A stretch of DNA of 64,000 nt from NCBI RefSeq assembly GCF_011753055.1, contig NZ_VWWJ01000003.1, positions 310,001-374,000 of the forward strand, read 5' to 3'. Source of the stretch: Burkholderia sp. Ax-1719 (GTDB taxonomy: Bacteria; Pseudomonadota; Gammaproteobacteria; Burkholderiales; Burkholderiaceae). Position numbers and translations under genes: made by a program. Shown here piece by piece: positions 17,616-28,772 of this stretch (position 1 is its first letter; every line of letters begins with the position of its first letter). Under the pieces are notes generated by a model. That model searched no databases and was not told the DNA's origin. It saw only the letters and a program-made list of their open reading frames with translations.

Positions 17616-18443
17616 ATGCTGCTCGCACAAATCAGCGATCTGCACATCAAGGAACCGGGCGCGCTCGCCTATCGGCGCGTCGACACGGCTGCGCGGTTGA
17701 CGCGCACCGTCGCGCGCCTGAACGCGCTCACGCCGCGCCCCGACGCGGTGATCGTGACCGGCGATCTGGTCGATCGCGGCCACGCCGACGAATATCGCCA
17801 CCTCAAGGCGCTGCTGGCGCCGCTGGAGATGCCCTGCTGGCTGCTGATCGGCAATCACGACGGCCGCGAGGGATTGCGCGAAGTGTTCCCCGAGCGCGCC
17901 GAACTTCAAGCAGGCGGCGAATTCGTCCAGTACATCGCCGATCTCGGGCCGCTGCGCGTGATCGCGCTCGATTCGATGTCGCCGGGACAAAGCGGCGGCA
18001 CGCTCTGCGAAGCGCGCCTGGCCTGGCTCGCGCAGCAACTCGACGCGGCGCGCGGGCGGCCCGTGATCGTCGCGCTGCATCATCCGCCCTTTGATTGCGG
18101 CATCGGCCATATGGACGCAATCCGGCTGAACGACCGCGCCGCGCGCGCGCTCGAAGCGCTCGTCGCCCAGCATCCGAACGTCGAGCGCGTGCTGTGCGGC
18201 CACGTGCACCGACCGATCTTCGTGCGCTTTGGCGGCACCATCGCGAGTGCGGTGCCCGCTCCGGCGCACCAGGTGACGCTCGATCTTTCGCCCGATGCGC
18301 CCTCCACCTTCACGCTGGAGCCGCCCGCGTTCGCCCTCCATCACTACGACGCGGCGCGTGGCATCGTGACCCATCACTGCTATGTCGATGACGCCGACGG
18401 TCCGTACCCGTTCCACGAGCCGTCGGGTGAACTGATCGCCTGA
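17616..18443 (+). CDS. CpdA-family phosphodiesterase (metallophosphoesterase)
   Basis: 275 residues, calcineurin-like fold with all metal motifs: QISDLHI at 5-11, VTGDLVDRG near 48, IGNHDGRE near 82, ALHHPPFD near 157 and CGHVHRP near 197. Related enzymes hydrolyse 3',5'-cAMP or glycerophosphodiesters. It follows the ABC ATPase gene by 52 bp in the same direction, so a role in cleaving an imported phosphodiester is a reasonable guess; cAMP hydrolysis is the alternative. Lies in the cytoplasm; no signal peptide. Confidence 0.85.
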   Translation: MLLAQISDLHIKEPGALAYRRVDTAARLTRTVARLNALTPRPDAVIVTGDLVDRGHADEYRHLKALLAPLEMPCWLLIGNHDGREGLREVFPERAELQAGGEFVQYIADLGPLRVIALDSMSPGQSGGTLCEARLAWLAQQLDAARGRPVIVALHHPPFDCGIGHMDAIRLNDRAARALEALVAQHPNVERVLCGHVHRPIFVRFGGTIASAVPAPAHQVTLDLSPDAPSTFTLEPPAFALHHYDAARGIVTHHCYVDDADGPYPFHEPSGELIA

Positions 18444-18589
18444 CCATGACGGCCACGCGCGTTGCGTGGCCGTCGTCAGCACGATCTCGCGTGCTCCGGT
18501 ATGATCGGCACGCCCGGCGCGGCCTTGTGTGCGATCCGGGCCGTTTTCCGCCCCCGGCGGGCCTCGCCCGCACTCGTGCCCTCGTGCCC

Positions 18590-19804
18590 ATGTCCACCAC
18601 ACCCGATTCCGCATCCGCTGGCGAGAGCCAGTCGCTGCGCGGCCTGCTGCTTCTGCTCGCGACCATCGCGGGCATCTCGGTCGCGAACATTTACTACAAC
18701 CAGCCGCTGCTCGACGATTTCCGCAAGACCTTCCCGTCTGGCGCGGCGTGGATCGGCGCAGTGCCCGCCTCGACCCAGCTCGGCTACGCCGCGGGCATGC
18801 TGCTGCTCGCACCGCTGGGCGACCGCTTCGACCGCCGCCGCATCATCCTCATGCAGATCGGCCTGCTGTGCATCGCGCTGCTCGCCGCCACTTTCGCGCC
18901 CTCGCTGCCCGTGCTGATCGGCGCGAGTCTGGCGATCGGCATTCTGTCAACCATCGCCCAGCAAGCCGTGCCGTTCTCGGCCGAACTCGCGCCGCCCGAA
19001 GGGCGCGGCCATGCGGTCGGCACCGTAATGAGCGGGCTGCTGCTCGGCATTCTGCTCGCGCGCACGGCGGCGGGCTTCGTCGGCCAGTACTTTGGCTGGC
19101 GTGCGGTGTTCGGCGCGTCCATCGTCGCGCTGCTCGCGCTCGCGGTGGTCATCGTCAAGAAACTGCCGAAGAGCCGGCCGACCTCGACGCTCGGCTACGG
19201 CAAGCTGATCGGCTCGATGTGGCATCTGGTAGTGGAATTGCGCGGCCTGCGCGAAGCGTCGGCAACCGGCGCGTGCCTGTTCGCGGCGTTCAGCCTGTTC
19301 TGGCCGGTGCTCACGCTGCTGCTCGCGGGCGAACCGTTCCATCTCGGGCCGCAGGTTGCGGGGCTGTTCGGCATTGTCGGCGCGGCGGGTGCGCTTGCCG
19401 CGCCGTGGGCAGGACGTTCCGCCGACAAGCGTGGGCCGCGCGCCGTCATCACCTTGTCGATTGCGCTGATCGCGCTGGCGTTCGTGATCTTCGCGTTCTC
19501 GGGCAAAAGCCTGATCGGGCTCGTGATCGGCGTGGTGGTGCTGGACGTGGGCGTTCAGGCCGCGCAGATCTCTAACCAGTCGCGTATTTATGCGCTGCGC
19601 CCGGAAGCGCGCAGCCGCGTGAATACGGTGTTCATGGTGTGCTACTTCATCGGCGGCGCGACCGGATCGGCCGTGGGCGCGGCCACATGGCACGCGTTCG
19701 GCTGGATCGGCGTGTGTGTGGCCGGACTGTGCTTCAGTGCGCTCGCGGCATGGATTCACTTCGCCACGCGCGAGCGGCTGGATGCGAGCGCGCAGGCGCT
19801 CTAG
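18590..19804 (+). CDS. Major facilitator superfamily transporter
   Basis: 404 residues, twelve predicted helices. Motif A-like APLGDRFDRRRIILMQIG after helix 2, ANIYYNQPLLDDF in helix 1 and AGRSADKRGPRAVI after helix 8. This ANIYYNQP subgroup is common in proteobacteria and usually annotated as efflux of unknown specificity. Start ATG 18590 was chosen because the upstream codons give a polar Arg-rich stretch before helix 1. No regulator gene adjoins it. Confidence 0.85.
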   Translation: MSTTPDSASAGESQSLRGLLLLLATIAGISVANIYYNQPLLDDFRKTFPSGAAWIGAVPASTQLGYAAGMLLLAPLGDRFDRRRIILMQIGLLCIALLAATFAPSLPVLIGASLAIGILSTIAQQAVPFSAELAPPEGRGHAVGTVMSGLLLGILLARTAAGFVGQYFGWRAVFGASIVALLALAVVIVKKLPKSRPTSTLGYGKLIGSMWHLVVELRGLREASATGACLFAAFSLFWPVLTLLLAGEPFHLGPQVAGLFGIVGAAGALAAPWAGRSADKRGPRAVITLSIALIALAFVIFAFSGKSLIGLVIGVVVLDVGVQAAQISNQSRIYALRPEARSRVNTVFMVCYFIGGATGSAVGAATWHAFGWIGVCVAGLCFSALAAWIHFATRERLDASAQAL

Positions 19805-19831
19805 GCTGCGCGACCCGCTGGGCCGTAGCGA

Positions 19832-20374
19832 TTAACGGCCTGAATCGAGCAGATCGGTCATATCGTCGGCGTGCTCTTCCTCCACGGCGAGGATCTCTTC
19901 AAAGATGCGTCGCGTGGTCGTATCGGTATCGCCGAGATACTGAATGATCGCGCGATAGCTCTCGATCGCAATCCGTTCGGCGATCAGGTTTTCGCGGATC
20001 ATGTCGTGCAGATCCTTGCCCTCCTTGTACTCCGAATGCGAGCGTTCGCTCAGGTGCGCGGGCGCGAAATCCGGCTCGCCGCCCAGTTGCACGATGCGCG
20101 CGGCAAGCATGTCCGCGTGCTGTTGCTCCTCGTTGGCGTGCTCGAGAAATTCGGCGGCCACGGCCTCCGATTCGATCCCCTTCGCCATGAAATAGTGCCG
20201 CTTGTAGCGCAGCACGCACACCAGCTCGGTGGCGAGCGAATCGTTGAGCAGCTTCAGCACGGCCTCCCGGTCGGCGTTGTAGCTCGGCGTAACGGAACCC
20301 TGATCCAGATGGCGGCGCGCTTCTTCGCGCACGCGCTTCAGGTCGAACTCAAACGCAGCGTGTGACTTGGACAT
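19832..20374 (-). CDS. Ferritin-like / bacterioferritin-type protein
   Basis: 180 residues, all helical. Diiron-site residues appear as Glu in ATELVCVLRYKRH near 51, ExxH in EHANEEQQHADML near 83, Glu in LIAERIAIESY near 132 and ExxH in LAVEEEHADDMT near 167. That is the full ferritin-like four-helix carboxylate-bridged set. It resembles the bacterioferritin/YciE-Dps-like stress group more than classical Bfr (the N-terminus is about 30 residues longer). AAGGAG ribosome binding site. It sits with DUF1328 and entericidin genes, which suggests a stress role. Confidence 0.85.
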   Translation of the reverse strand: MSKSHAAFEFDLKRVREEARRHLDQGSVTPSYNADREAVLKLLNDSLATELVCVLRYKRHYFMAKGIESEAVAAEFLEHANEEQQHADMLAARIVQLGGEPDFAPAHLSERSHSEYKEGKDLHDMIRENLIAERIAIESYRAIIQYLGDTDTTTRRIFEEILAVEEEHADDMTDLLDSGR

Positions 20375-20424
20375 CTGACTCTCCTTCGGACTGTGGGGAT
20401 GAGAATGGCAGAACGCGCCCGCGG

Positions 20425-20586
20425 CTATCCGCGCAGCACGCCTAGCAGCAAGGTGACGACGAACACCACGAGGAAGAGATAGAACAGGATTTTTGCGATT
20501 TCCGCCGCCCCTGCGGCGATCCCGGTAAAGCCGAACACAGCGGCAATGAGGGCGATCACAAAAAATACGATTGCGTAATGAAGCAT
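20425..20586 (-). CDS. DUF1328 (YtjA-type) small membrane protein
   Basis: 53 residues, two membrane helices: [20 protein letters not shown] then a Gly/Ala hinge and [19 protein letters not shown]. Strong GGAGGA ribosome binding site before ATG. DUF1328 proteins are short, widespread and often stress-linked; function unknown. The open frame runs upstream of this ATG but without coding signs. Confidence 0.85.
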   Translation of the reverse strand: MLHYAIVFFVIALIAAVFGFTGIAAGAAEIAKILFYLFLVVFVVTLLLGVLRG

Positions 20587-20762
20587 GGCGTCATTCCTCC
20601 TTGTGGGCGGTGCGCAGACGACGTGATCGAACGTGCCCGCGCTTTCGTATGCGCCATGCCTTGAGCAAAGGGTGGTCCTGAGATGTTTTTCGGCGGGTGG
20701 CCGGAGGTCAGGCACGCCACGTGCTGTAGCAGGGTTTCCCTCTTATACGTGGAGAATTCCCT

Positions 20763-20900
20763 ATGAAACGCCTGATTGCCTTGCTTCTCGTTGCCGCGTC
20801 GGCGGCGGGTCTGGCCGCTTGCAACACTGTTGCGGGCGCCGGTCAGGATATGTCCGCGGGCGGTCACGCCATCACGAACTCGGCTGAGCAAGCGAAATAA
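20763..20900 (+). CDS. Entericidin-family small lipoprotein
   Basis: 45 residues: MKRLIALLLVAASAAGLAAC signal with lipobox LAAC (Cys20), then NTVAGAGQDMSAGGHAITNSAEQAK. The NTVxGxGxD...GxAI pattern is that of EcnA/EcnB lipoproteins, which are small membrane-active peptides linked to stationary-phase or osmotic stress. Too short for routine gene calling. Divergent from the DUF1328 gene. Confidence 0.88.
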   Translation: MKRLIALLLVAASAAGLAACNTVAGAGQDMSAGGHAITNSAEQAK

Positions 20901-21059
20901 GCTGTTTGGTTGACGTGGTTTTGCGCATCCGGCGTCGGCCGCCTTTGTGATTTGCAGGGCGGACGGCGTCGGAGTGCGTTAAACAGGATGTGAAATCGCT
21001 TTAGCGAATGGCGAATGACGCGCGGAAAATAACTCAGCGTTCCAAAGGATTTGCTCTAG

Positions 21060-22043
21060 TTACGACGCACGCTTTCTGTCGTCGAAAACAAAAGACAGGC
21101 CGACACTGCCCAAAATCAGCACGGTCGCGATGACCGTCGCCTGCGTGATCGGCTCGCCCAGTGTGAGCGCGCCTAGCGCCACCGCCACGACCGGATTCAC
21201 ATACATGCAGCTACTCGCCACGAGCGGGCTGGTGTTACGAATCAGATAGCCGTAGGCCACATACGCGGCCATCGTGCCAATCAACATCAGATACGCGAAT
21301 GCCACGAACGGCAGAAAATGCATCGTGCCCATGCGCTCGCCGGTGATCCACGCCACCATCGTCGATATCGCCCCGCCCAGCCCGATCTGCAGCGCGGTCG
21401 CGATAAAGAGATCCGCCGGCAGTTCGAGCCGCCCGGCCAGGTGTGCGCCGATCGCCCAGAACAACGCGCCGCCCAGGATCGCTAGACAGCCGCCCGCGGT
21501 GCCGCTCGCCCCGCCGCCATGGCTCAGAATCGCAATGCCGATCAGACCAAGCCCAACCGCTGCCCATTCGCCCTTTGCGATGCGCCGCCCGGCGGCCGCC
21601 GCGATCAGCGTGGCGAACAGCGGCACGGTCGCCACCATCACCGCAGCCGTGCCGGTTCCAACCGTGCGCATGCCATAGGCGAGCATGCCGCTCGACAGCC
21701 CGACGAGCATCGTGCCGACCACACCGGCATTGCGCACCTGCGTGAGCGTCGGCATCACGGGCCGCCGCCGCATCGCGAACACGAACAGGCCGATGCCCGC
21801 GAGCAGGTTGCGCAGCCCGGAGAGCAGCAACGGCGGAAACGACTCCAGCGCCACATGCACGCCGAGATAGGTCGATCCCCACACGAAGTAGACGACCGCC
21901 AGCGATAGCGCGACGCGCCCGCTTCGCGACTGCGGCAGTCGCACGCCGCGCACGAGCTGCCAGGATCGCGAGCCGAGTGCGCCAAGTGAGCGCAGCAGGC
22001 CAAGCAGATAGGGGCTGAGCGAAGAACGGGGCGGAGTCGTCAT
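21060..22043 (-). CDS. EamA/DMT-family exporter (YedA-like)
   Basis: 327 residues, ten expected helices in two EamA repeats: YFVWGSTYLGVHVALESFPP marks repeat 1 and the second begins near 190. RNTSPLVASSCMYVNPVVAV and LGEPIT match the conserved second-repeat segment. E. coli YedA-type proteins export drugs or metabolites; specificity unknown. Start ATG 22043 has AGGTGG upstream; residues 1-40 before helix 1 are polar, longer than usual. Monocistronic. Confidence 0.87.
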   Translation of the reverse strand: MTTPPRSSLSPYLLGLLRSLGALGSRSWQLVRGVRLPQSRSGRVALSLAVVYFVWGSTYLGVHVALESFPPLLLSGLRNLLAGIGLFVFAMRRRPVMPTLTQVRNAGVVGTMLVGLSSGMLAYGMRTVGTGTAAVMVATVPLFATLIAAAAGRRIAKGEWAAVGLGLIGIAILSHGGGASGTAGGCLAILGGALFWAIGAHLAGRLELPADLFIATALQIGLGGAISTMVAWITGERMGTMHFLPFVAFAYLMLIGTMAAYVAYGYLIRNTSPLVASSCMYVNPVVAVALGALTLGEPITQATVIATVLILGSVGLSFVFDDRKRAS

Positions 22044-22708
22044 TGCGCCACCTGAAAGTTGTGGCAGCAGAAGGAGAACGGGAAGGCAAACCGCGAACGC
22101 CCCGCCAGACAGGGGACGGGACGGATGAAGCGCGACGGCATGATGGAGGCGGTCAGAGAAGGAAACGCAAGAGTAAGCGCACCAGAGCAACGCACGAGAC
22201 GCCAGCGCATGAATTTGCAAGCGGTTCGCAAGCTGCCCGAAATACCCGAAGCGGGCGCCACGCATTATGCAACAAGGCGATTCGTTACGGACGCCGCGAG
22301 CGTGCTTTATGCGTGGGCGCGCTGCGTGCGCGCAACGGTCGCTAAAACGCGGATGCGCGCGTGTCGCGTCAAGACAAAATCCTGACGCTTTGTCTCATGC
22401 CGATCTGTCCTGCCGAGGGCTTATTGAGACCGTGTTAGGATGGCACATTCTTTCGAATTCATTACTTCATCGTGCTTCCGCTGCTCGTGCCCGCTGCCTC
22501 CCTTGCCCCGCGCTTCGCGCGCGGGGCGATGGCGCGCGCGTGCACGCCGCGACGCCTCGCCGGCCAGCCGAACCCGCTCGCCTTAGCCCGGCGTCCGCAC
22601 TGAAACGCCCTCCTGTTCCGGAGCCGTTCAGTCGGGCTCCGGGCCGATCCCCTCCCCTTTTTTAAGGCCTTCGCAGGCCTTGTTTATCTGGATCGCAAGG
22701 AGAATCCC
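22044..22708. other. Long intergenic region upstream of rnk
   Basis: About 665 bp between divergent genes. Frames inside are out of pattern and lack ribosome binding sites. The part at 22500-22560 is very GC-rich. I see no RNA gene or clear promoter that I would defend. Confidence 0.3.
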
Positions 22709-23116
22709 ATGCCGAAAAAAATTCGCTACCTGACCGAGCTCGACCTCGCTCGCCTCGAAAAATGCGCCGCCGAACCGGGCGCGGCGCCCGCGCGCCAACT
22801 GATGCTCGACGAACTGCTCGAACGCGCCGAAATCGTCGATGGGCGCAAAGTCGCCGCCAACGTCGTGACCATGAATTCGCAGGTCACGCTCATGAGCGAG
22901 CGCACCGGGGAACCCGTGACCTGGACGGTCGTTTATCCCGCCAACGCGAGCGTCGATGAAGGCCGCCTGAACGTTTTTTCGCCCGCGGGCCTGGCGCTGC
23001 TCGGTGCGAAACGTGGCGACAAAGTGCGCTTTACGCCGCCCAGTGGCGAAATCGAAACGCTCAAAATCGATCGCATCCTGTTTCAGCCCGAAGCCGCCGA
23101 CGACTTCGCGCTCTGA
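22709..23116 (+). CDS. rnk: Regulator of nucleoside diphosphate kinase (Rnk, GreA/B-domain)
   Basis: 135 residues. Short helical N-terminus (LTELDLARLEKC) and a GreA/GreB-type FKBP-like C-terminal domain at about 48-125 (ANVVTMNSQVTLM; TWTVVYP; NVFSPAGLALLGAKRGDKV). Family proteins bind RNA polymerase near the secondary channel and affect NTP pools through Ndk in Pseudomonas. AAGGAG ribosome binding site. Single gene. Confidence 0.88.
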   Translation: MPKKIRYLTELDLARLEKCAAEPGAAPARQLMLDELLERAEIVDGRKVAANVVTMNSQVTLMSERTGEPVTWTVVYPANASVDEGRLNVFSPAGLALLGAKRGDKVRFTPPSGEIETLKIDRILFQPEAADDFAL

Positions 23117-23310
23117 CGCCCGCCGAGGCGAATCTCGCCTCGCAGCCACGCCCCTCGCACAACTTTTTCCCGAAAATTTTTCGACATTTTTCGCCGTAAA
23201 AGCGCGCGGGCTCCTATATGGGTCGCGCGCGCGACCGGCGCTTTTTCCTGCCACATCCGCCGCGCAAAGGCACTTGCCAGAGTGTCGCAGCGCGGTGTAT
23301 CGTTTGGCCT

Positions 23311-25488
<2,178 letters not shown>

Positions 25489-25738
25489 GCGGCACTGAGA
25501 GCAGCGCGGCTGTTTCGCTGCGCTGCACGATGCCATCGCATCCGTGCGGCGCAGCGACAGACTGCGATATCGCAGCACAAATCCGCCGAAACATTTTCTA
25601 ACGACTCCCACAACTCGCTGACAAGCGCACACACCCGGATACGGAACGGGTGGCTAGCATAGGTGTACTGGAGGTGCGGACCGGGCCTGATTTATGCGTC
25701 TTGTTCTGCACTGCATACCTTTCTAGCTGGAGTCGAAA

Positions 25739-25960
25739 ATGAAATCGCTCGCTCATGCCCGTACCCTGCTTACCGTGACTGCGCTGGTTGCCGTGCTCGG
25801 CAGCCTGTCGGCTTGCGACAACATGTCCCGACGCGATCGCGACACCGCCATCGGCGCGGGTGTCGGCGGCGCAGCCGGTGCCGTGATCGGCGGCAGCGCG
25901 CTCTCGACCGTCGGCGGCGCAGCCGTTGGCGGCATCATCGGCAATCAGGTTGGCAAGTAA
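25739..25960 (+). CDS. Glycine-zipper small lipoprotein (OsmB-like)
   Basis: 73 residues. Signal peptide and lipobox LSAC (Cys26), then RRDRDTAIGAGVGGAAGAVIGG and AVGGIIGNQVGK, a two-part glycine-zipper membrane segment as in OsmB/SlyB-type proteins. Probably an outer-membrane-attached stress lipoprotein. Function beyond that unknown. Confidence 0.85.
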   Translation: MKSLAHARTLLTVTALVAVLGSLSACDNMSRRDRDTAIGAGVGGAAGAVIGGSALSTVGGAAVGGIIGNQVGK

Positions 25961-26122
25961 AAACGCTCGCTGCTCCGCGTAACGTTTTGCAACGCGCCGC
26001 TCTGCTCAACTGATGCCATTCTTGTCGAGAGAAAGCCGCTAACCGGAACAAGCAGTAACAAGCCGAAAGCGCACGAAACAGCAGGCAAACCGGCGTTCGC
26101 GCCGGCGTCAGAGAGGAAACGA

Positions 26123-26165
26123 AAAAACGCGGCGCATGCTCTTGCGAGAGCATGCGCCGCGTTTT
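26123..26165. terminator. Strong hairpin terminator
   Basis: About 17 paired bases, AAAACGCGGCGCATGCTCT / AGAGCATGCGCCGCGTTTT with a 4-5 nt loop. T-runs in both directions; it separates the OsmB-like gene from the next lipoprotein gene. Confidence 0.88.
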
Positions 26166-26230
26166 CATGTGGGCGTACCATGGCGAAACCGGCGTGGCGT
26201 GATAGCCTGAATAGTCCGCCTGGAGTTGCC

Positions 26231-26776
26231 ATGAAATCCCCGTTCCCCATCGATGCACTGCGCCGTCCGTTTCGTTGGGCGGCATCGGCAGGTGCAGCCG
26301 GCGCGCTGCTCGCGCTTGGCGGCTGCTATTACTACACCCCTTACGGTTATTCGCCGTACCCGCCGTACTATTACGCGACTGTGCCCGCTACCACTACGCA
26401 ACAGGAAAGCGCAGTAGCCGTTGCAGGTTCAACAACGACGACCTATACGAACCCGCCAAGCCAGCGTCCGAACCCCGCGCCCGCCGCCGTCGCCGACGCG
26501 CAGTACCCCGGGCCGCTTTACCCCTCGCCGCCTGTTGCTGTCGCGGTGCCGGCCTACCCCGCTTATTACGGCTGGCCCGGTTACTACGCGTATCCGGCAA
26601 CCTATCCCGCGTACTACGGCTATTCGGGCTGGGGCTGGGGTGCGCCAGCCGTCTCGCTTAGCGTCGGTTTCTGGGGCGGCGGGTACTGGGGACGGGGAGG
26701 CTATTGGGGCCACGGCGGCTACTGGGGTCACGGCTACGGCGGCTATGGTGGCTATGGTGGCCACTGGCACCGATAG
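26231..26776 (+). CDS. Gly/Tyr-rich putative lipoprotein
   Basis: 181 residues. N-terminal Arg-rich signal with lipobox LGGC (Cys32), immediately followed by Tyr/Pro-rich sequence (YYYTPYGYSPYPPYYY), a Thr/Ser-rich middle, a Pro/Ala/Tyr region and a C-terminal Gly-Trp-His-Tyr repeat tail (GYWGHGGYWGHGYGGYGG). TGGAG ribosome binding site. Low complexity suggests a surface or outer-membrane protein with weak folding; the His-rich tail could bind metal. Family function unknown. Confidence 0.7.
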   Translation: MKSPFPIDALRRPFRWAASAGAAGALLALGGCYYYTPYGYSPYPPYYYATVPATTTQQESAVAVAGSTTTTYTNPPSQRPNPAPAAVADAQYPGPLYPSPPVAVAVPAYPAYYGWPGYYAYPATYPAYYGYSGWGWGAPAVSLSVGFWGGGYWGRGGYWGHGGYWGHGYGGYGGYGGHWHR

Positions 26777-26943
26777 TTCTTCCTGACGCCGTTGCGCCCG
26801 CACGACCGTACTTTCCCTGCTTGACGCTTGCGCACCATTTTCTATGCTGCAAGTGGGCATCGGGGATTGAAACACTGCCTTACTGAATAAGCCCTCCTCT
26901 GCGCGTTGTGTCCTGGCCTGTGTGCCGACCAGCGCGCTGCCTG

Positions 26944-26979
26944 CTTTAACGCTCGTTTTAACGCTCGTATTAACGCTCG
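26944..26979. repeat. Three tandem 12-bp repeats upstream of the lactate permease gene
   Basis: Units CTTTAACGCTCG, TTTTAACGCTCG and TATTAACGCTCG in direct succession, then a partial TTTCACC. They lie in the gene-free 26777-27084 stretch, about 105 bp before the permease ATG. No other gene is seen in that stretch. Confidence 0.75.
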
Positions 26980-27084
26980 TTTCACCGCCTGCATCGCCGC
27001 GCCCTGCCCGGCCCGCCACGCGCGTCTGCGCCTTGCGCCCGCGCACACAAGCGCGCCGATACGAACCAGCAGAAAGGAGACGCC

Positions 27085-28686
27085 ATGTTCCATCAGCTGT
27101 TAACCCCTATCGGCAATTCGCTGCTTCTGTCTTTTCTCGTCGCTGTCCTGCCGATCGTCGTGGTGCTTCTCATGTTGGGCTGGGCGCGCCGGCCCGCGTG
27201 GCAGGCGTCGCTCGCGGGGCTGGTCGTAGGCCTGATAGTCGCGATCGCGGGCTGGCAGTTTCCGGTCAATCTGGCGATCAGCGCGGTGCTCAACGGCGTG
27301 GTCTTCGCGCTCTGGCCGGTGATGTGGATCGTCGTCACGGCCATCCTGCTCTACAACATCGCGCTGCGTTCGGGCCGCTTCGCGGCGTTCCGCATGTGGC
27401 TGCTCGACAATCTGCCTAACGACCGGCGCATCGTGCTGGTCGTCGTGGGCTTTTCATTCGGCGCGCTGTTCGAAGGCATCTCCGGCTTCGGTACGCCGAT
27501 CGCCATCACGAGTTCGCTGCTCATCATGCTGGGCTTTCCGACACTCGAAGCGCTCACCTTCACGCTGATCTTCAACACCGCGCCGGTGGCATTCGGCGCG
27601 CTGGGCGTGCCGATCACCGTGCTCGGCGCGGTCACCCATCTGCCCGCCGACGTCCTCGGCCAGATGGTCGGCCGCCAGTTGCCGTTCTTCGCCCTGCTGC
27701 TGCCGTTCTACGTGATCGCGATCTATGCGGGCGTGGGCGGCATGCTGCGCATCTGGCCAGTGCTGCTGGTGTCAGGCGGCAGCTTCGCGCTCACGCAGTT
27801 CGTCACCGCGAACTTCGTCAACTACAGCCTCACCGACGTGCTGTCCTCTCTCGTTTCGCTGATCCTCACGATCCTCTTTCTGCGCGTCTGGAAGCCCGCG
27901 CCCGATGCGCGCTTCGAGATCCACGTCGATCGCGCGAAGGAAGTGCGCGGAAGCGTGACGGGCGCGCAGGGCTGGTATCCGTGGATCATCGTCGCGGCGG
28001 TCGTGATCATCTGGACCGTCGCCAAGGTGTTCGCCATCGGCGACATCAAGGTGCCGTGGCCCGGCTTGAACAAGGCCGTATTCATCACGCTCTACAAGGC
28101 GCCCTATGGTGCGGTGTGGGACTTCCAGCCGCTCGCAACCGGCACGGCGATTCTGGTCGCGGCCATCATCACGGCCTTCGTCGTGCGTCTGAAGGCCGCC
28201 GATTTCGGCGGCGCGGTCGTCGATACGTGGGTGCAGACGCGCATCGCCATCCTGACCGTGGCGACCATCGTCGGGCTCGCGTTTCTCATGAACTATTCGG
28301 GACTGACCTACACGCTGGGGCTGGGCGTGGCCTCGGTGGGCGCATTGTTCCCGCTGGTGTCGGCGTTCCTCGGCTGGGTTGCCGTGTTCCTCTCCGGCAG
28401 CGATACCTCGGGCAACGCACTGTTCGGCAATCTGCAGGTCGTGGCCGCGCAGCAACTCAACCTGAACCCCGTGCTGATGGCGGCCACCAACTCGTCGGGC
28501 GGCGTGATGGGCAAAATGATTTCGCCGCAGAACATCGCGACGGGCGTGGCGACCACCGAACTCAAAGGCCAGGAGGGCCACGTCTTCGCGCGCACCTTTA
28601 AGCATTCGATCCTGATGACGGTGCTGCTCGGTATTCTGGTGTGGCTGCAGCAGAACGTGCTGACGTGGATGATTCCGCCACACTGA
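27085..28686 (+). CDS. lldP: L-lactate permease (LctP family)
   Basis: 533 residues, about 12-14 membrane helices. Family marks: FEGISGFGTPIAITSSLLIMLGF near 131-153, FNTAPVAFGALGVPI, SGSDTSGNALFGNLQ near 436 and TNSSGGVMGKMISPQNIA near 469. It imports L-lactate, and often D-lactate or glycolate, with protons. AAAGGAG ribosome binding site. No lactate dehydrogenase gene adjoins it, so the substrate within the family is inferred. Confidence 0.92.
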   Translation: MFHQLLTPIGNSLLLSFLVAVLPIVVVLLMLGWARRPAWQASLAGLVVGLIVAIAGWQFPVNLAISAVLNGVVFALWPVMWIVVTAILLYNIALRSGRFAAFRMWLLDNLPNDRRIVLVVVGFSFGALFEGISGFGTPIAITSSLLIMLGFPTLEALTFTLIFNTAPVAFGALGVPITVLGAVTHLPADVLGQMVGRQLPFFALLLPFYVIAIYAGVGGMLRIWPVLLVSGGSFALTQFVTANFVNYSLTDVLSSLVSLILTILFLRVWKPAPDARFEIHVDRAKEVRGSVTGAQGWYPWIIVAAVVIIWTVAKVFAIGDIKVPWPGLNKAVFITLYKAPYGAVWDFQPLATGTAILVAAIITAFVVRLKAADFGGAVVDTWVQTRIAILTVATIVGLAFLMNYSGLTYTLGLGVASVGALFPLVSAFLGWVAVFLSGSDTSGNALFGNLQVVAAQQLNLNPVLMAATNSSGGVMGKMISPQNIATGVATTELKGQEGHVFARTFKHSILMTVLLGILVWLQQNVLTWMIPPH

Positions 28687-28711
28687 GCGCCCACTTTGTA
28701 GCGCCATAAAG

Positions 28712-28746
28712 AAAAAACCCGCCGGCTAGCGCCAGGCGGGTTTTTT
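28712..28746. terminator. Bidirectional terminator between lldP and bamC
   Basis: Stem AAAAAACCCGCC / GGCGGGTTTTTT with an 11-nt loop, T-runs on both strands, between convergent genes. Confidence 0.92.
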
Positions 28747-28772
28747 ACTGGGGGTATCGCTCGTCGGAGAAC

